Positions 8,287 through 15,883 of a stretch of DNA of 64,000 nt are shown in pieces. Within the stretch, counting starts at the first letter, position 1; every line of letters starts with the position of its first letter. Both the position numbers and the translations under genes were made by a program. The notes beneath the pieces are model-generated. The model saw only the letters and a program-made list of their open reading frames with translations, searched no databases and was not told the origin of the DNA. The DNA comes from Thiosocius sp963736445. Lineage in GTDB: Bacteria; Pseudomonadota; Gammaproteobacteria; Chromatiales; Chromatiaceae. The stretch covers positions 124,001 through 188,000 of the forward strand of contig CAVTOY010000014.1 of NCBI GenBank assembly GCA_963736445.1, in the 5' to 3' direction.

Positions 8287-8859
8287 CTATGCTGGCCCAC
8301 CTTCTTGCACTTGCAATATTCGGGTCAACCACAGGCGCAGCCTCAGGCCGATCTCGGTCGCATAGCCCATGGCGGCATAGCGGATATGATTATCGCCGTC
8401 GACAATGAAGGTCGCTGGGACCCCCTGCACACCCCAGCGCCGCGCGATCTCGCCGTTTTCGTCCAACAGCACCGGCATCGTCAGGCCATCCTCGAGCAGA
8501 TAACCGGAAACCTCTTCGGCGCTCCCTGAGGTCGTCGCAATGGTGATCGTTGGCCAATCGGCCGCGATACTCGCAATACTGCCCTGTTCCAGGCGGCAAA
8601 TAGGACACCAGCTCGCCCAGAAGTGCACCAGTACCGGGCGCTGCGTAGCTGCCAGCTGATAGGGGCTGCCATCGAGCAGGTGACCGACCAGCGGCGGCGC
8701 AGGGCCCTCGACGAGATCGCGCGACTGCCACCATTGAATGACCACGAACGCCAACACCAGCAGCCCGATATCGCGCAGCCAACGCACCCATCGCCGTCCG
8801 CCGGCATTGCGGACAGGCCGCGGTTTCAGCACAGTGCCTTCGTTGCGAGGTTCTGTCAT
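8287..8859 (-). CDS. Membrane-anchored thioredoxin-like protein (TlpA/ScsD family)
   Basis: A 190-residue bitopic protein with a cytoplasmic basic N-terminus, one membrane helix (about 30-45) and a periplasmic thioredoxin fold. The active site is WCPIC, with Cys85 and Cys88. The cis-proline loop is VPATF near residue 152, and FWASWC precedes the redox pair as in TlpA/ScsD proteins. The likely role is reduction or exchange of disulfides in exported proteins. It stands alone, not in a cytochrome-maturation cluster, so its substrate is unknown. Confidence 0.88.
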   Translation of the reverse strand: MTEPRNEGTVLKPRPVRNAGGRRWVRWLRDIGLLVLAFVVIQWWQSRDLVEGPAPPLVGHLLDGSPYQLAATQRPVLVHFWASWCPICRLEQGSIASIAADWPTITIATTSGSAEEVSGYLLEDGLTMPVLLDENGEIARRWGVQGVPATFIVDGDNHIRYAAMGYATEIGLRLRLWLTRILQVQEGGPA

Positions 8860-8950
8860 AGAGTCAGCGTTGGGTCTTCGGAACTGGCGGAAACCGCGGT
8901 CTCTCCCGATTCACCGTCCCCGGTTCACGCCGCTCGCGGAGCACGGATCC

Positions 8951-9000
8951 AGCCGGGAAATCCCACCAGCCACCGCGATGCCGGTGAGATTTCCGGGCTA
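8951..9000. repeat. Palindromic intergenic repeat (dyad, copy 1)
   Basis: Arms at 8951-8967 and 8983-8999 pair at about 15 of 17 positions around a GC-rich loop. The right arm, read on the minus strand, is TAGCCCGGAAATCTCACC; its TAG is the stop codon of the lytic transglycosylase gene. It belongs to the repeat family also seen near 15318, 18001, 29979, 35507, 55896 and 60220. Confidence 0.6.
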
Positions 9001-9633
9001 GCGTGCGGCCAGCTTGTCGCCGCCAGCGGCATGGTAAAACTCGATCACCTTGCGCACGTATCCCTGGGTCTCTTGGAAAGGCGGTATCTTGCGGCCGTAG
9101 CGAATCACGGCATTCTCACCGGCGTTGTAGGCCGCCAGCGCCAGCTGCAGATCATTGTCAAACATCACCAGTAGATCGCGCAGATATTGTGTACCACCAC
9201 GCAGGTTCTGCGCCGGATCACGACGATCGTCCACGCCGTAGCGTTCGGCGGTTGCGGGCATCAGCTGCATCAGACCGACAGCGCCTTTCGACGACACTGC
9301 ATCCGTACGATACGCGGATTCGGCGCGCACCACCGCGTGGATCAGCGCCGGACGCAATTGGCTCTCGGCGGCCGCGTGCCGGATCAGCGGTTGCAGTTCG
9401 TCACGTCGCTTGAACATTTGGCGCATCGCCGCCCCCGCACTTACCGGCGACCGCGTGCTGCGACCGGTAGCGATCTGATAGCGCCTCAACAGCTGCATTC
9501 CACTCATCGGTCTGTCCGTCAGATGAATGTGGCCGCGGGCATCGCGATACTTGTAGACGTCCGCCAGTGCGATGGATGAAAACGCCAGTGCACAGGTCAG
9601 GCAGGCAGAAATGGTCTTGATCACGATATGCAT
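8998..9633 (-). CDS. Lytic transglycosylase with DUF4124 N-terminus
   Basis: A 211-residue exported murein hydrolase. The signal peptide covers residues 1-24. A DUF4124-like strand region follows (VYKYRDARGHIHLTDRP), then an SLT family-1 catalytic domain. The catalytic glutamate is Glu105 in AVVRAESAYRT. SKGAVGLMQLMPATA and LALAAYNAGENAV are the conserved substrate-groove motifs. Its likely action is cleavage of MurNAc-GlcNAc bonds to anhydromuropeptides in the periplasm. It appears to be a single-gene unit. Confidence 0.92.
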   Translation of the reverse strand: MHIVIKTISACLTCALAFSSIALADVYKYRDARGHIHLTDRPMSGMQLLRRYQIATGRSTRSPVSAGAAMRQMFKRRDELQPLIRHAAAESQLRPALIHAVVRAESAYRTDAVSSKGAVGLMQLMPATAERYGVDDRRDPAQNLRGGTQYLRDLLVMFDNDLQLALAAYNAGENAVIRYGRKIPPFQETQGYVRKVIEFYHAAGGDKLAAR

Positions 9634-9813
9634 GGCGGACTCTCGCGGCAGAGTTTAGCACCACGTTCGTCGGAAACGTGACATGGCGACCCAAAAGGGA
9701 TCGATTAGGAATAGCACTTTTTCGCTAGCGGCCCGTCACCCGCCTTACTTTAGCCGCTTGTCCCGACTCGGCGTGCAGCTTCTTGCGCTCGGACCAACAC
9801 CGAACGCAATCCG

Positions 9814-10428
9814 TCAAGATTTCTGCCAGATCAACAGGCGATTGTTCACCGGCATCTCGACATCCTCTGCGAGTGACATCGCGCTGGCCGCGGCCAGCTC
9901 CTTCAGCCAGACGACGTCACGCACCCCCATCGCCGGATCGAACTCGCGCAACTGGGCGTCGAAAGCCCGGTTGCTCGGCGAGGTAAAATGACCGTCATGA
10001 TTGAACGGTCCATAGAGCAGAAAGTGAGTGCCCGGACGCAGCACGCGCCCAACGCCGCTAAACATCTCCTCGACCGCGGCCGTGGACATGATGTGCGCGG
10101 TATTGGCACTGAACACCGCATCAAAGGGCCGTTCGGGCCAAGGGTCCTGCAGCACGTCGAGCGCGATCGGTGCTTGGACATTCGGCAGATGGGCATCCCT
10201 CAGCCATGTCATGATCCCCGGATGATTCTCCGCGCAATCGCTCGTATGCCAGGTAAGGTGCGGGAGTTCGGCCGCAAAATAGACTGCGTGCTGGCCAGTG
10301 CCACTGCCGATCTCAAGCAGGTGCTCGCAGTCTCTGAGGCGCGGCTGCAGCACCGCGAAGATCGGCGCGCGATTCTGGACGCAGGATTCGGAGAACGGCT
10401 TGTTCACTGCCACGACATCGACTCGCAT
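9814..10428 (-). CDS. DUF938 class I SAM-dependent methyltransferase
   Basis: A 204-residue Rossmann-fold protein of the DUF938 family. Visible are FSESCVQNRAPIF at the N-terminus, the SAM-binding motif LLEIGSGTGQHAVYFA near residue 38, and HIMS in motif III. The start at ATG 10428 (MRVDVVAVNKPFSES) agrees with the family; upstream in-frame sequence lies in ychJ and is discounted. The substrate is unknown. It is the second gene after ychJ, 10 nt away, so probably co-transcribed with it. Confidence 0.85.
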   Translation of the reverse strand: MRVDVVAVNKPFSESCVQNRAPIFAVLQPRLRDCEHLLEIGSGTGQHAVYFAAELPHLTWHTSDCAENHPGIMTWLRDAHLPNVQAPIALDVLQDPWPERPFDAVFSANTAHIMSTAAVEEMFSGVGRVLRPGTHFLLYGPFNHDGHFTSPSNRAFDAQLREFDPAMGVRDVVWLKELAAASAMSLAEDVEMPVNNRLLIWQKS

Positions 10429-10438
10429 ATCACGACCA

Positions 10439-10927
10439 TCAGGCGCCGCAGCATTTCTTGAATTTCTTCCCACTCCCACAGGGACAGGGGTCGTTTCGCC
10501 CCACCTTGGGTGCGACATGCCGCTGTGTCTGCGGCTTCGGTATCTCTCCGTCGACGTAATACCAACGCCCGGCGCGGCGCTGAAAGCGGCTGCGCTCCTG
10601 ATGCCGCTTGAATTCGCCGCGTTCTTTGAAAGTTGCGATGAACTCCACCCAGCCCTGCTCGTCGCCGGTCTCACCGGCCTCGGTCGCTAGGATCTCCAGT
10701 CCCAGCCACTCGGCCGTATCGGACCAGCGCCGAGTCGCGTCGCGATCCCAATCGCTGCGGTGGTCCGGGTGCAGGGTGTCACCGAGGTATTCGATGGCAT
10801 GCTCGGCGTAGGCGCTGTAGCGCGAACGCATCAAGGCCTCTGCGGTCTGGGGGGCGGCATCACCGTGGATATAGGGGGCACAACAGGCGCTATATGGCTG
10901 CCCGGAGCCACAATGACATGATTGCAT
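10439..10927 (-). CDS. ychJ: YchJ family protein with two SEC-C zinc motifs
   Basis: A 162-residue YchJ-type protein. SEC-C motifs lie at both ends: CHCGSGQPYSACC at residues 4-16 and CPCGSGKKFKKCC at the C-terminus, each expected to bind zinc. The middle is an NTF2-like domain (RSRYSAYAEHAIEYL). The function of YchJ is not established. It is transcribed leftward with the DUF938 gene. Confidence 0.9.
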   Translation of the reverse strand: MQSCHCGSGQPYSACCAPYIHGDAAPQTAEALMRSRYSAYAEHAIEYLGDTLHPDHRSDWDRDATRRWSDTAEWLGLEILATEAGETGDEQGWVEFIATFKERGEFKRHQERSRFQRRAGRWYYVDGEIPKPQTQRHVAPKVGRNDPCPCGSGKKFKKCCGA

Positions 10928-10987
10928 GTGATGACCGTCCGTCGGAAATCTGACCGACGGGGTTCTAGCGCATCACCTGCCGAGTGA

Positions 10988-11110
10988 TCAGACCAACCAA
11001 GTTAAAGAGATGGCCAGTGCGATCAAAATCAACACTTCGGATACCAGGGCCGTCAGAGAGAGCTTGGGCGGTGGAGATCGTAATTCCATTTTTGCTGCTT
11101 CGTACTGCAT
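10988..11110 (-). CDS. Possible small membrane peptide (40 aa)
   Basis: An ORF of 40 codons beginning MQYEAAKMELRSPPPKLS and ending with one strongly hydrophobic helix (LVSEVLILIALAISLTWLV). GGAA precedes the ATG by about 8 nt. It is divergent from the ribbon-helix-helix gene, sharing a 50-70 bp AT-rich spacer with inverted repeats. Single-helix peptides beside small DNA-binding proteins can be toxins or regulators, but nothing in the sequence proves this. The name is descriptive only. Confidence 0.4.
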   Translation of the reverse strand: MQYEAAKMELRSPPPKLSLTALVSEVLILIALAISLTWLV

Positions 11111-11138
11111 GATGCGGTTCCGTATGTTAAGCTTCACG

Positions 11139-11177
11139 TTGTACATACAAGTTATATATGCAAATTGCGCAAATTGC
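11139..11177. promoter_or_regulatory. Operator-like inverted and tandem repeats
   Basis: TTGTACATACAA at 11139-11150 has symmetric TTGTA/TACAA arms. It is followed by two tandem copies of the near-palindrome GCAAATTGC at 11160-11168 and 11169-11177, directly before the ATG at 11179. Tandem short half-sites are what ribbon-helix-helix repressors bind, so autoregulation is a reasonable inference. The spacer is far more AT-rich than the genome. Confidence 0.4.
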
Positions 11178-11178
11178 A

Positions 11179-11328
11179 ATGACGAAAGAGAAAATAATCA
11201 ACTTTCGCATCGACGGCGAACTCAAGAATCGGGCAAGAAAGCTGGCCGAATCGGACGGTCGGAGCCTGTCTAATTGGATCACGCAATTGATCGAGAAAGA
11301 GGTCAAGAAGGCAAAGCGAAAGGAATGA
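11179..11328 (+). CDS. Small ribbon-helix-helix (Arc/CopG-like) DNA-binding protein
   Basis: A 49-residue protein: MTKEKIINFRIDGELKNRAR, then KLAESDGRSLSNWITQLI and a basic tail. The pattern is one N-terminal strand (IINFRID) and two helices separated by a DGRSLS turn, the classic ribbon-helix-helix fold of Arc, CopG and many antitoxins. An in-frame ATG at 11158 would add seven residues encoded by the tandem repeats; neither start has a clear ribosome site. The coding sequence is AT-richer than its neighbours, suggesting transfer. Its only near partner is the divergent membrane peptide. Confidence 0.72.
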   Translation: MTKEKIINFRIDGELKNRARKLAESDGRSLSNWITQLIEKEVKKAKRKE

Positions 11329-11352
11329 TGAGCGGCGCCGTGCAACGGCAGA

Positions 11353-14300
11353 TCACAACCCCAGCGCCTCCCAGCGTTTCCGGATTCGTTTCGCTGAAAC
11401 CGGCTGCGCCGTCTTGAGTTCCTGGGCGAACAACGACACCCGCAGTTCTTCGAGCAACCAGCGAATCTCATCCAGACGCAGATCGAACGCGCCCTGCCTC
11501 TGTGCCTGCTGCTGGCGAGCGAGCCATTCATGCTGCACGCTGGACATCTCCTGCAGACGTTGTCGATCACGCGCGGCCGCACTGGGTAGCTTTTCCAGAC
11601 GCAGGGCCATGGCCTTGAGAAAGCGCGGATAATGCGCCAGCTGCGCCCGCTCGGTCGCCTCCAGAAAACCACGGTAGACCAGCCGATCGAGCTGGGCCTG
11701 CATGTCCTCGACCGAGACGCGCCAGTTTGGCTGCGTGGTCGTCGCCAGCGCCGAGCGCAAGCGATGCGCCGCGGCGAGGATCTCCCCGGCCAGAAGACTG
11801 ATCTCCAGCAACGCCGGTCCGAGGCGCGGCCGCCCCTGCTCCCGGCAGCGCGCAAATGACGTCGCGTCGCGCACGGCCCAGGCATCGTCGAGAAAGGCTC
11901 GGTCGAACGCGAGTTCGAGCAGTTCATCCAACAGGTCGGCATCTGCTGCAGCGTTGCCATCGGGGCTCGGCGCCACCTTGGCATAGTGCAGCCGCATGGT
12001 CTGCAGGTCGCGAACGTTCTTGCGCAGACCTCGCGCCGTCTTTGCCTCACGCAGCAACAGCAGGCGACGCAGACCCGCCCTATGGGCGCGCCGTGCGGCC
12101 GGCAGACTGTCGAGTACCCGCCGCTGCGCGTGACCACCGCAGTCAATGAGCGCCGGATAGCCTTTGATCTGCAGACGACCGACCGTCTGAGTGACCTCTG
12201 TTGGCAGCTCGCCGCAGGTCCAGTCGACCAGCCTTTCCTCGCGGTCGCCTTGCGGGTTAATCGGCAGGGCCCGCGCACTGCCCGAAAACTCTCGCTGCAA
12301 CGCGGCCAGGTCGCGCGATATTGCCAGCGCTCTGCGGCCTTGTTCATCCATCAGCCGGATGCGCAGCTTGAGATGCTCGGGCAGCTGCTCCAGTTGCCAG
12401 GCGTCCTCGGGGATATGCAGACCCGTCAACCGCTTGAGCGTCGCCCCCAGCGTCTGCACCAGCGGGGCATCCGAGACCGGCAGCGCCGCCAGACAGCGCT
12501 CGGCGTGTTCAGGGACGGGAACCAGCTGGCGGCGCAGCGCCTTGGGCAGACTCTTCAGCAGCAGGGTGACCTTCTCGCGCAGGAGACCCGGCACGAGGCG
12601 GTCGACCAGGCCCGGCGACAGCTGGCCAAGCACGCTGACCGGCACCTTCAGGGTCACGCCGTCATTCGCCTCGCCGGGCGCGAAATGATAGTACAAGGGC
12701 AGGCGCGTACCGTTCAGATCGAGGTGATCGGGAAACGCGGCGACCCAGTCGGCGTCGATATCGGCGCGCTGCAGGTCGTCCATCCGCATGTGCAGGATCT
12801 TGGCGCGCTCGCGTGGCAGACTGCGCAGCCAGGACTCCAGCTGGGCGACGCTGTAAACGCCGTCAGGGACACGGTTGGCGTAGAAGCCGTAGATCACCTC
12901 TTCGTCGACCAGGATGTCACGCCGCCGTGACTTGGCCTCGATGTCGCGCAGCGTGTTGACCAGCTCGCGATTGTGTCGCCAGAACGGCGCGCGGGTGTTC
13001 ATATCGCCCTCGGTAAGACCGAAGCGGAGGAAAATCGCGCGCGCCTCTTCGGGCGCGATCGGCCCGTAATTGACCCGCCGGCGCAGCACGATCGGCAGGC
13101 CATACAGCGTGACCTTCTCGTCGGCCCCCACCTGACCCCGTCGGCCCTGCCAGCGCGGCGACGAATAGCTGTGCTTGACCAGGTGTTTGGCCAGCGGCTC
13201 CACCCAGTCCGGCTCGATCGCTGCCACGCCGCGCGCATATAGTCTGGTGGTCTCGACCAGTTCTGCGGCCATCACCCACTTGGGCTGCCGAGCGAACAGT
13301 CCGGAACCGGGGAAGATGAAGAAATGGCGGTTGCGTGCGCCTAGGTAGTCGCGCTTGTCGCCCTGCGTGCGCACGCCGATGTGGCTGAGCAGACCGCTGA
13401 GCAAAGCGCGATGCAAGGTAGCGTAGTCGACCTCCTGCTCGTTGTCATGGTAGCCCAGCTCGTGCATCTGTACGCGGATCTGCACCTGAACGTCGTGCCA
13501 CTCGCGCACCCGGCTCGCCGACAGGAAATGCAGTCGACACAGGCGCTCGAACTTGCGCCGGGTGAGGTGCCGACGGTTGTCTTCCAGGAATGTCCAGAGC
13601 TTGAGCCAGGCCAGGAAATCCGAACGCTCGTCGGCGAACTGGGCGTGCGCCGCATCGGCCTCCGCACGCCTGTCGGCGGGGCGCTCGCGCGGGTCCTGCA
13701 CCGAGAGCGCGGCGGCGATCACGACCGTCTCTCGCAGGCAGCCCGTCTCGGCGGCAGCGATCAGCATGCGCCCGATCCGCGGATCGACAGGCAGGCGTGC
13801 CAGACGCTGGCCGAGCCGGGTCACCTTGTGCCTCCGGTCGACTGCGGCCAGTTCTTCCAGCAGCTTGTAGCCGTCGCGGACCAGGCGTGAATCCGGCGGA
13901 TCGACAAACGGGAACGCCGCGATATCGCCGAAGCCGAGGGTGGCCATCTGCAGGATTACCGCAGCCAGATTTGTGCGCTGGATCTCCGGCTCGGTGAAGG
14001 CCGCACGTTCCGCGAAGTCATCCTCGTCGTAAAGGCGGATACAGACGCCCTCGGCGACGCGGCCGCAGCGCCCCTTACGCTGTTCGGCACTGGCCTGCGA
14101 GATGCGCTCGACCGGCAGGCGCTGGATCTTGCTGCGCGCACTGTAGCGGCTGATGCGGGCAAACCCGGCATCGATCACATAGCGAATGCCCGGCACGGTC
14201 AGCGACGTCTCGGCGACATTGGTCGCGAGCACGATGTGACGATGCCCGCTTGGCGCAAATACCCGCCCCTGCTCGCCCGGACTCAGGCGTGCATATAGCG

Positions 14301-15261
14301 GGATGACCTCGCTGTGCAACATCTTGTGCTTGCGCAGCGTCTCGGCGGTCTCGCGGATCTCGCGCTCGCCCGATAGGAACACCAGAATGTCGCCCCTACC
14401 CTCGAGCGACAACTCGTCGATCGCATCCACGATCGCCTGCTGCATCGCTTCGTCGCGTTCGCCGGCGCCGGGCTGCTCCGATGGCCGATAGCGTACCTCG
14501 ACTGGAAAGGTACGGCCCGAGACCTCGATCACTGGGGCATCGTTAAAGTGGCGCGAGAAACGAGCTGGATCGATGGTCGCCGAGGTAATTATCAGCTTCA
14601 GATCGGGCCGTCTGGGCAGAAGCTTGTGCAGATAGCCCAGGAGAAAGTCGACATTAAGGCTGCGCTCGTGCGCCTCATCGATGATCAGGGTGTCGTACCC
14701 GGTGAGGTCACGGTCGTTACGGATCTCGGCGAGCAGTATCCCATCGGTCATCAGCTTGACCAGGGTCTCGTCGCCGGCACGATCGCGAAAACGTACCTTG
14801 TAGCCAATGCTCTGCCCGACCTCCTGGCCGAGCTCGCTGGCGATGCGCGCGGCCAGACTGCGCGCGGCGATTCGGCGCGGCTGGGTATGGCCGATGCGGC
14901 CGAACACCCCGCGACCCAGGCTGAGGCAGATCTTCGGCAGCTGGGTCGACTTGCCCGAGCCTGTCTCACCGCACAGCACGATCACCTGATGACGACGGAT
15001 CAGGTCCCGGATCTCGTCTAGTCGTTCGGTAATCGGCAGTTCCGACGGGAAATCCGGCTGAGGCGACGTCTCGGCACGCCGCTGTGCGATCGCGGCCGAG
15101 CGCTGGATCGCCTGGTCGAGCTCGAGCCAGGCCGCTGCGTCGCCCGAGGTCTGCTCGAGGCGAACCGCCCAACGACGCAGGCGCGGCCGATCGCGCAGCA
15201 GGCAGCTGTCGATCCTGTCGGTCAGCGAGGAAGGGCGTTGGGCGGGGACACGGCTCGACAT
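11353..15261 (-). CDS. hrpA: HrpA, DEAH-box ATP-dependent RNA helicase
   Basis: A protein of about 1302 residues, matching E. coli HrpA (1300). Walker A is GETGSGKST near residue 98 and the DEAH box is DEAHERSLNVDF near 195, followed by SATID (motif III) and the helicase C domain with QRKGRCGR (motif VI). HA2 and OB-fold regions and the long HrpA-specific C-terminal extension follow. HrpA is linked to rescue of stalled ribosomes and mRNA processing. The start is uncertain among ATGs at 15261, 15273 and 15309; I chose 15261. It lies downstream of the Sel1 gene on the same strand. Confidence 0.93.
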   Translation of the reverse strand: MSSRVPAQRPSSLTDRIDSCLLRDRPRLRRWAVRLEQTSGDAAAWLELDQAIQRSAAIAQRRAETSPQPDFPSELPITERLDEIRDLIRRHQVIVLCGETGSGKSTQLPKICLSLGRGVFGRIGHTQPRRIAARSLAARIASELGQEVGQSIGYKVRFRDRAGDETLVKLMTDGILLAEIRNDRDLTGYDTLIIDEAHERSLNVDFLLGYLHKLLPRRPDLKLIITSATIDPARFSRHFNDAPVIEVSGRTFPVEVRYRPSEQPGAGERDEAMQQAIVDAIDELSLEGRGDILVFLSGEREIRETAETLRKHKMLHSEVIPLYARLSPGEQGRVFAPSGHRHIVLATNVAETSLTVPGIRYVIDAGFARISRYSARSKIQRLPVERISQASAEQRKGRCGRVAEGVCIRLYDEDDFAERAAFTEPEIQRTNLAAVILQMATLGFGDIAAFPFVDPPDSRLVRDGYKLLEELAAVDRRHKVTRLGQRLARLPVDPRIGRMLIAAAETGCLRETVVIAAALSVQDPRERPADRRAEADAAHAQFADERSDFLAWLKLWTFLEDNRRHLTRRKFERLCRLHFLSASRVREWHDVQVQIRVQMHELGYHDNEQEVDYATLHRALLSGLLSHIGVRTQGDKRDYLGARNRHFFIFPGSGLFARQPKWVMAAELVETTRLYARGVAAIEPDWVEPLAKHLVKHSYSSPRWQGRRGQVGADEKVTLYGLPIVLRRRVNYGPIAPEEARAIFLRFGLTEGDMNTRAPFWRHNRELVNTLRDIEAKSRRRDILVDEEVIYGFYANRVPDGVYSVAQLESWLRSLPRERAKILHMRMDDLQRADIDADWVAAFPDHLDLNGTRLPLYYHFAPGEANDGVTLKVPVSVLGQLSPGLVDRLVPGLLREKVTLLLKSLPKALRRQLVPVPEHAERCLAALPVSDAPLVQTLGATLKRLTGLHIPEDAWQLEQLPEHLKLRIRLMDEQGRRALAISRDLAALQREFSGSARALPINPQGDREERLVDWTCGELPTEVTQTVGRLQIKGYPALIDCGGHAQRRVLDSLPAARRAHRAGLRRLLLLREAKTARGLRKNVRDLQTMRLHYAKVAPSPDGNAAADADLLDELLELAFDRAFLDDAWAVRDATSFARCREQGRPRLGPALLEISLLAGEILAAAHRLRSALATTTQPNWRVSVEDMQAQLDRLVYRGFLEATERAQLAHYPRFLKAMALRLEKLPSAAARDRQRLQEMSSVQHEWLARQQQAQRQGAFDLRLDEIRWLLEELRVSLFAQELKTAQPVSAKRIRKRWEALGL

Positions 15262-15317
15262 GGCACCGACCATTGTCGGCAGCCAAAGCCCACCCGACAA
15301 GCGCAACACCGAAGGGT

Positions 15318-15336
15318 TAACCCGCTTATCTCACCG
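15318..15336. repeat. Single arm of the palindromic repeat family (copy 2)
   Basis: TAACCCGCTTATCTCACCG, a diverged arm of the repeat family. Read on the minus strand, its GGTGAGAT supplies the TGA stop of the Sel1 gene (15331-15333). No paired second arm is visible. Confidence 0.4.
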
Positions 15337-15741
15337 ATCCCCGAGCCTGCCCCCGGCCGTCAACTCCGCCGGACACGCCTGCGCGGATGACAACCCGTAC
15401 CAAAGCGCGGCCTCGTCGGCGTCCCGCTCCACGCCCAGACCGAGTTCATACATCAGCGCCAGCTCATATTGCGCCTCCGGCCGACCCTGCTCGGCCGCCT
15501 GACGGTACCACTGCGCCGCGCGCGCGAGATCTCGCGGCATGCCCAGACCGTTGCGATACAGATAACCGAGGAACAGGGCCGCCTCGCCGTCGCCGGCTGC
15601 CGCCAGCGAACGCCAGGTCGCGATCGCGGCGGCGCGATCGCCCTTTCGCCAATCCTCCAGCGCCACATCGACGGGCCGCGCCGTCGCCTGGGCCCACGTC
15701 AAGATCAACAAAAAAAAGACTGCGCCGGGAAGGCTCCTCAT
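15331..15741 (-). CDS. Exported Sel1-repeat protein
   Basis: A 136-residue protein with a signal peptide (about 1-22, ending TWAQATARP). Sel1-type helical repeats follow, seen as GDGEAALFLGYLYRNGLGMPRD and GRPEAQYELALMYELGLGVERD. Each has the A-x-x-x-LG-x-(M/L)Y-x-x-GxGV pattern. Sel1 proteins act as interaction scaffolds, often in the envelope; the partner here is unknown. It is short for the family but complete. It precedes hrpA on the same strand. Confidence 0.85.
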   Translation of the reverse strand: MRSLPGAVFFLLILTWAQATARPVDVALEDWRKGDRAAAIATWRSLAAAGDGEAALFLGYLYRNGLGMPRDLARAAQWYRQAAEQGRPEAQYELALMYELGLGVERDADEAALWYGLSSAQACPAELTAGGRLGDR

Positions 15742-15883
15742 TGGATCACCTCATGGATTCTATCGAGCATCTATGGCCGATATTAAAGAATTCTAGCCAA
15801 GCGCCACTAAATTCAATGAGAAGAAGCGGATCGCGCAGTTTTGCCGCGGTATCGGCAACGCCGATCAGAGAGCGCAGAAAGAC

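Noticed and set aside
11127..12347. 406-codon open frame overlapping hrpA and the RHH gene
   Set aside because: Arg-rich product without family features; hrpA on the same strand explains the sequence.
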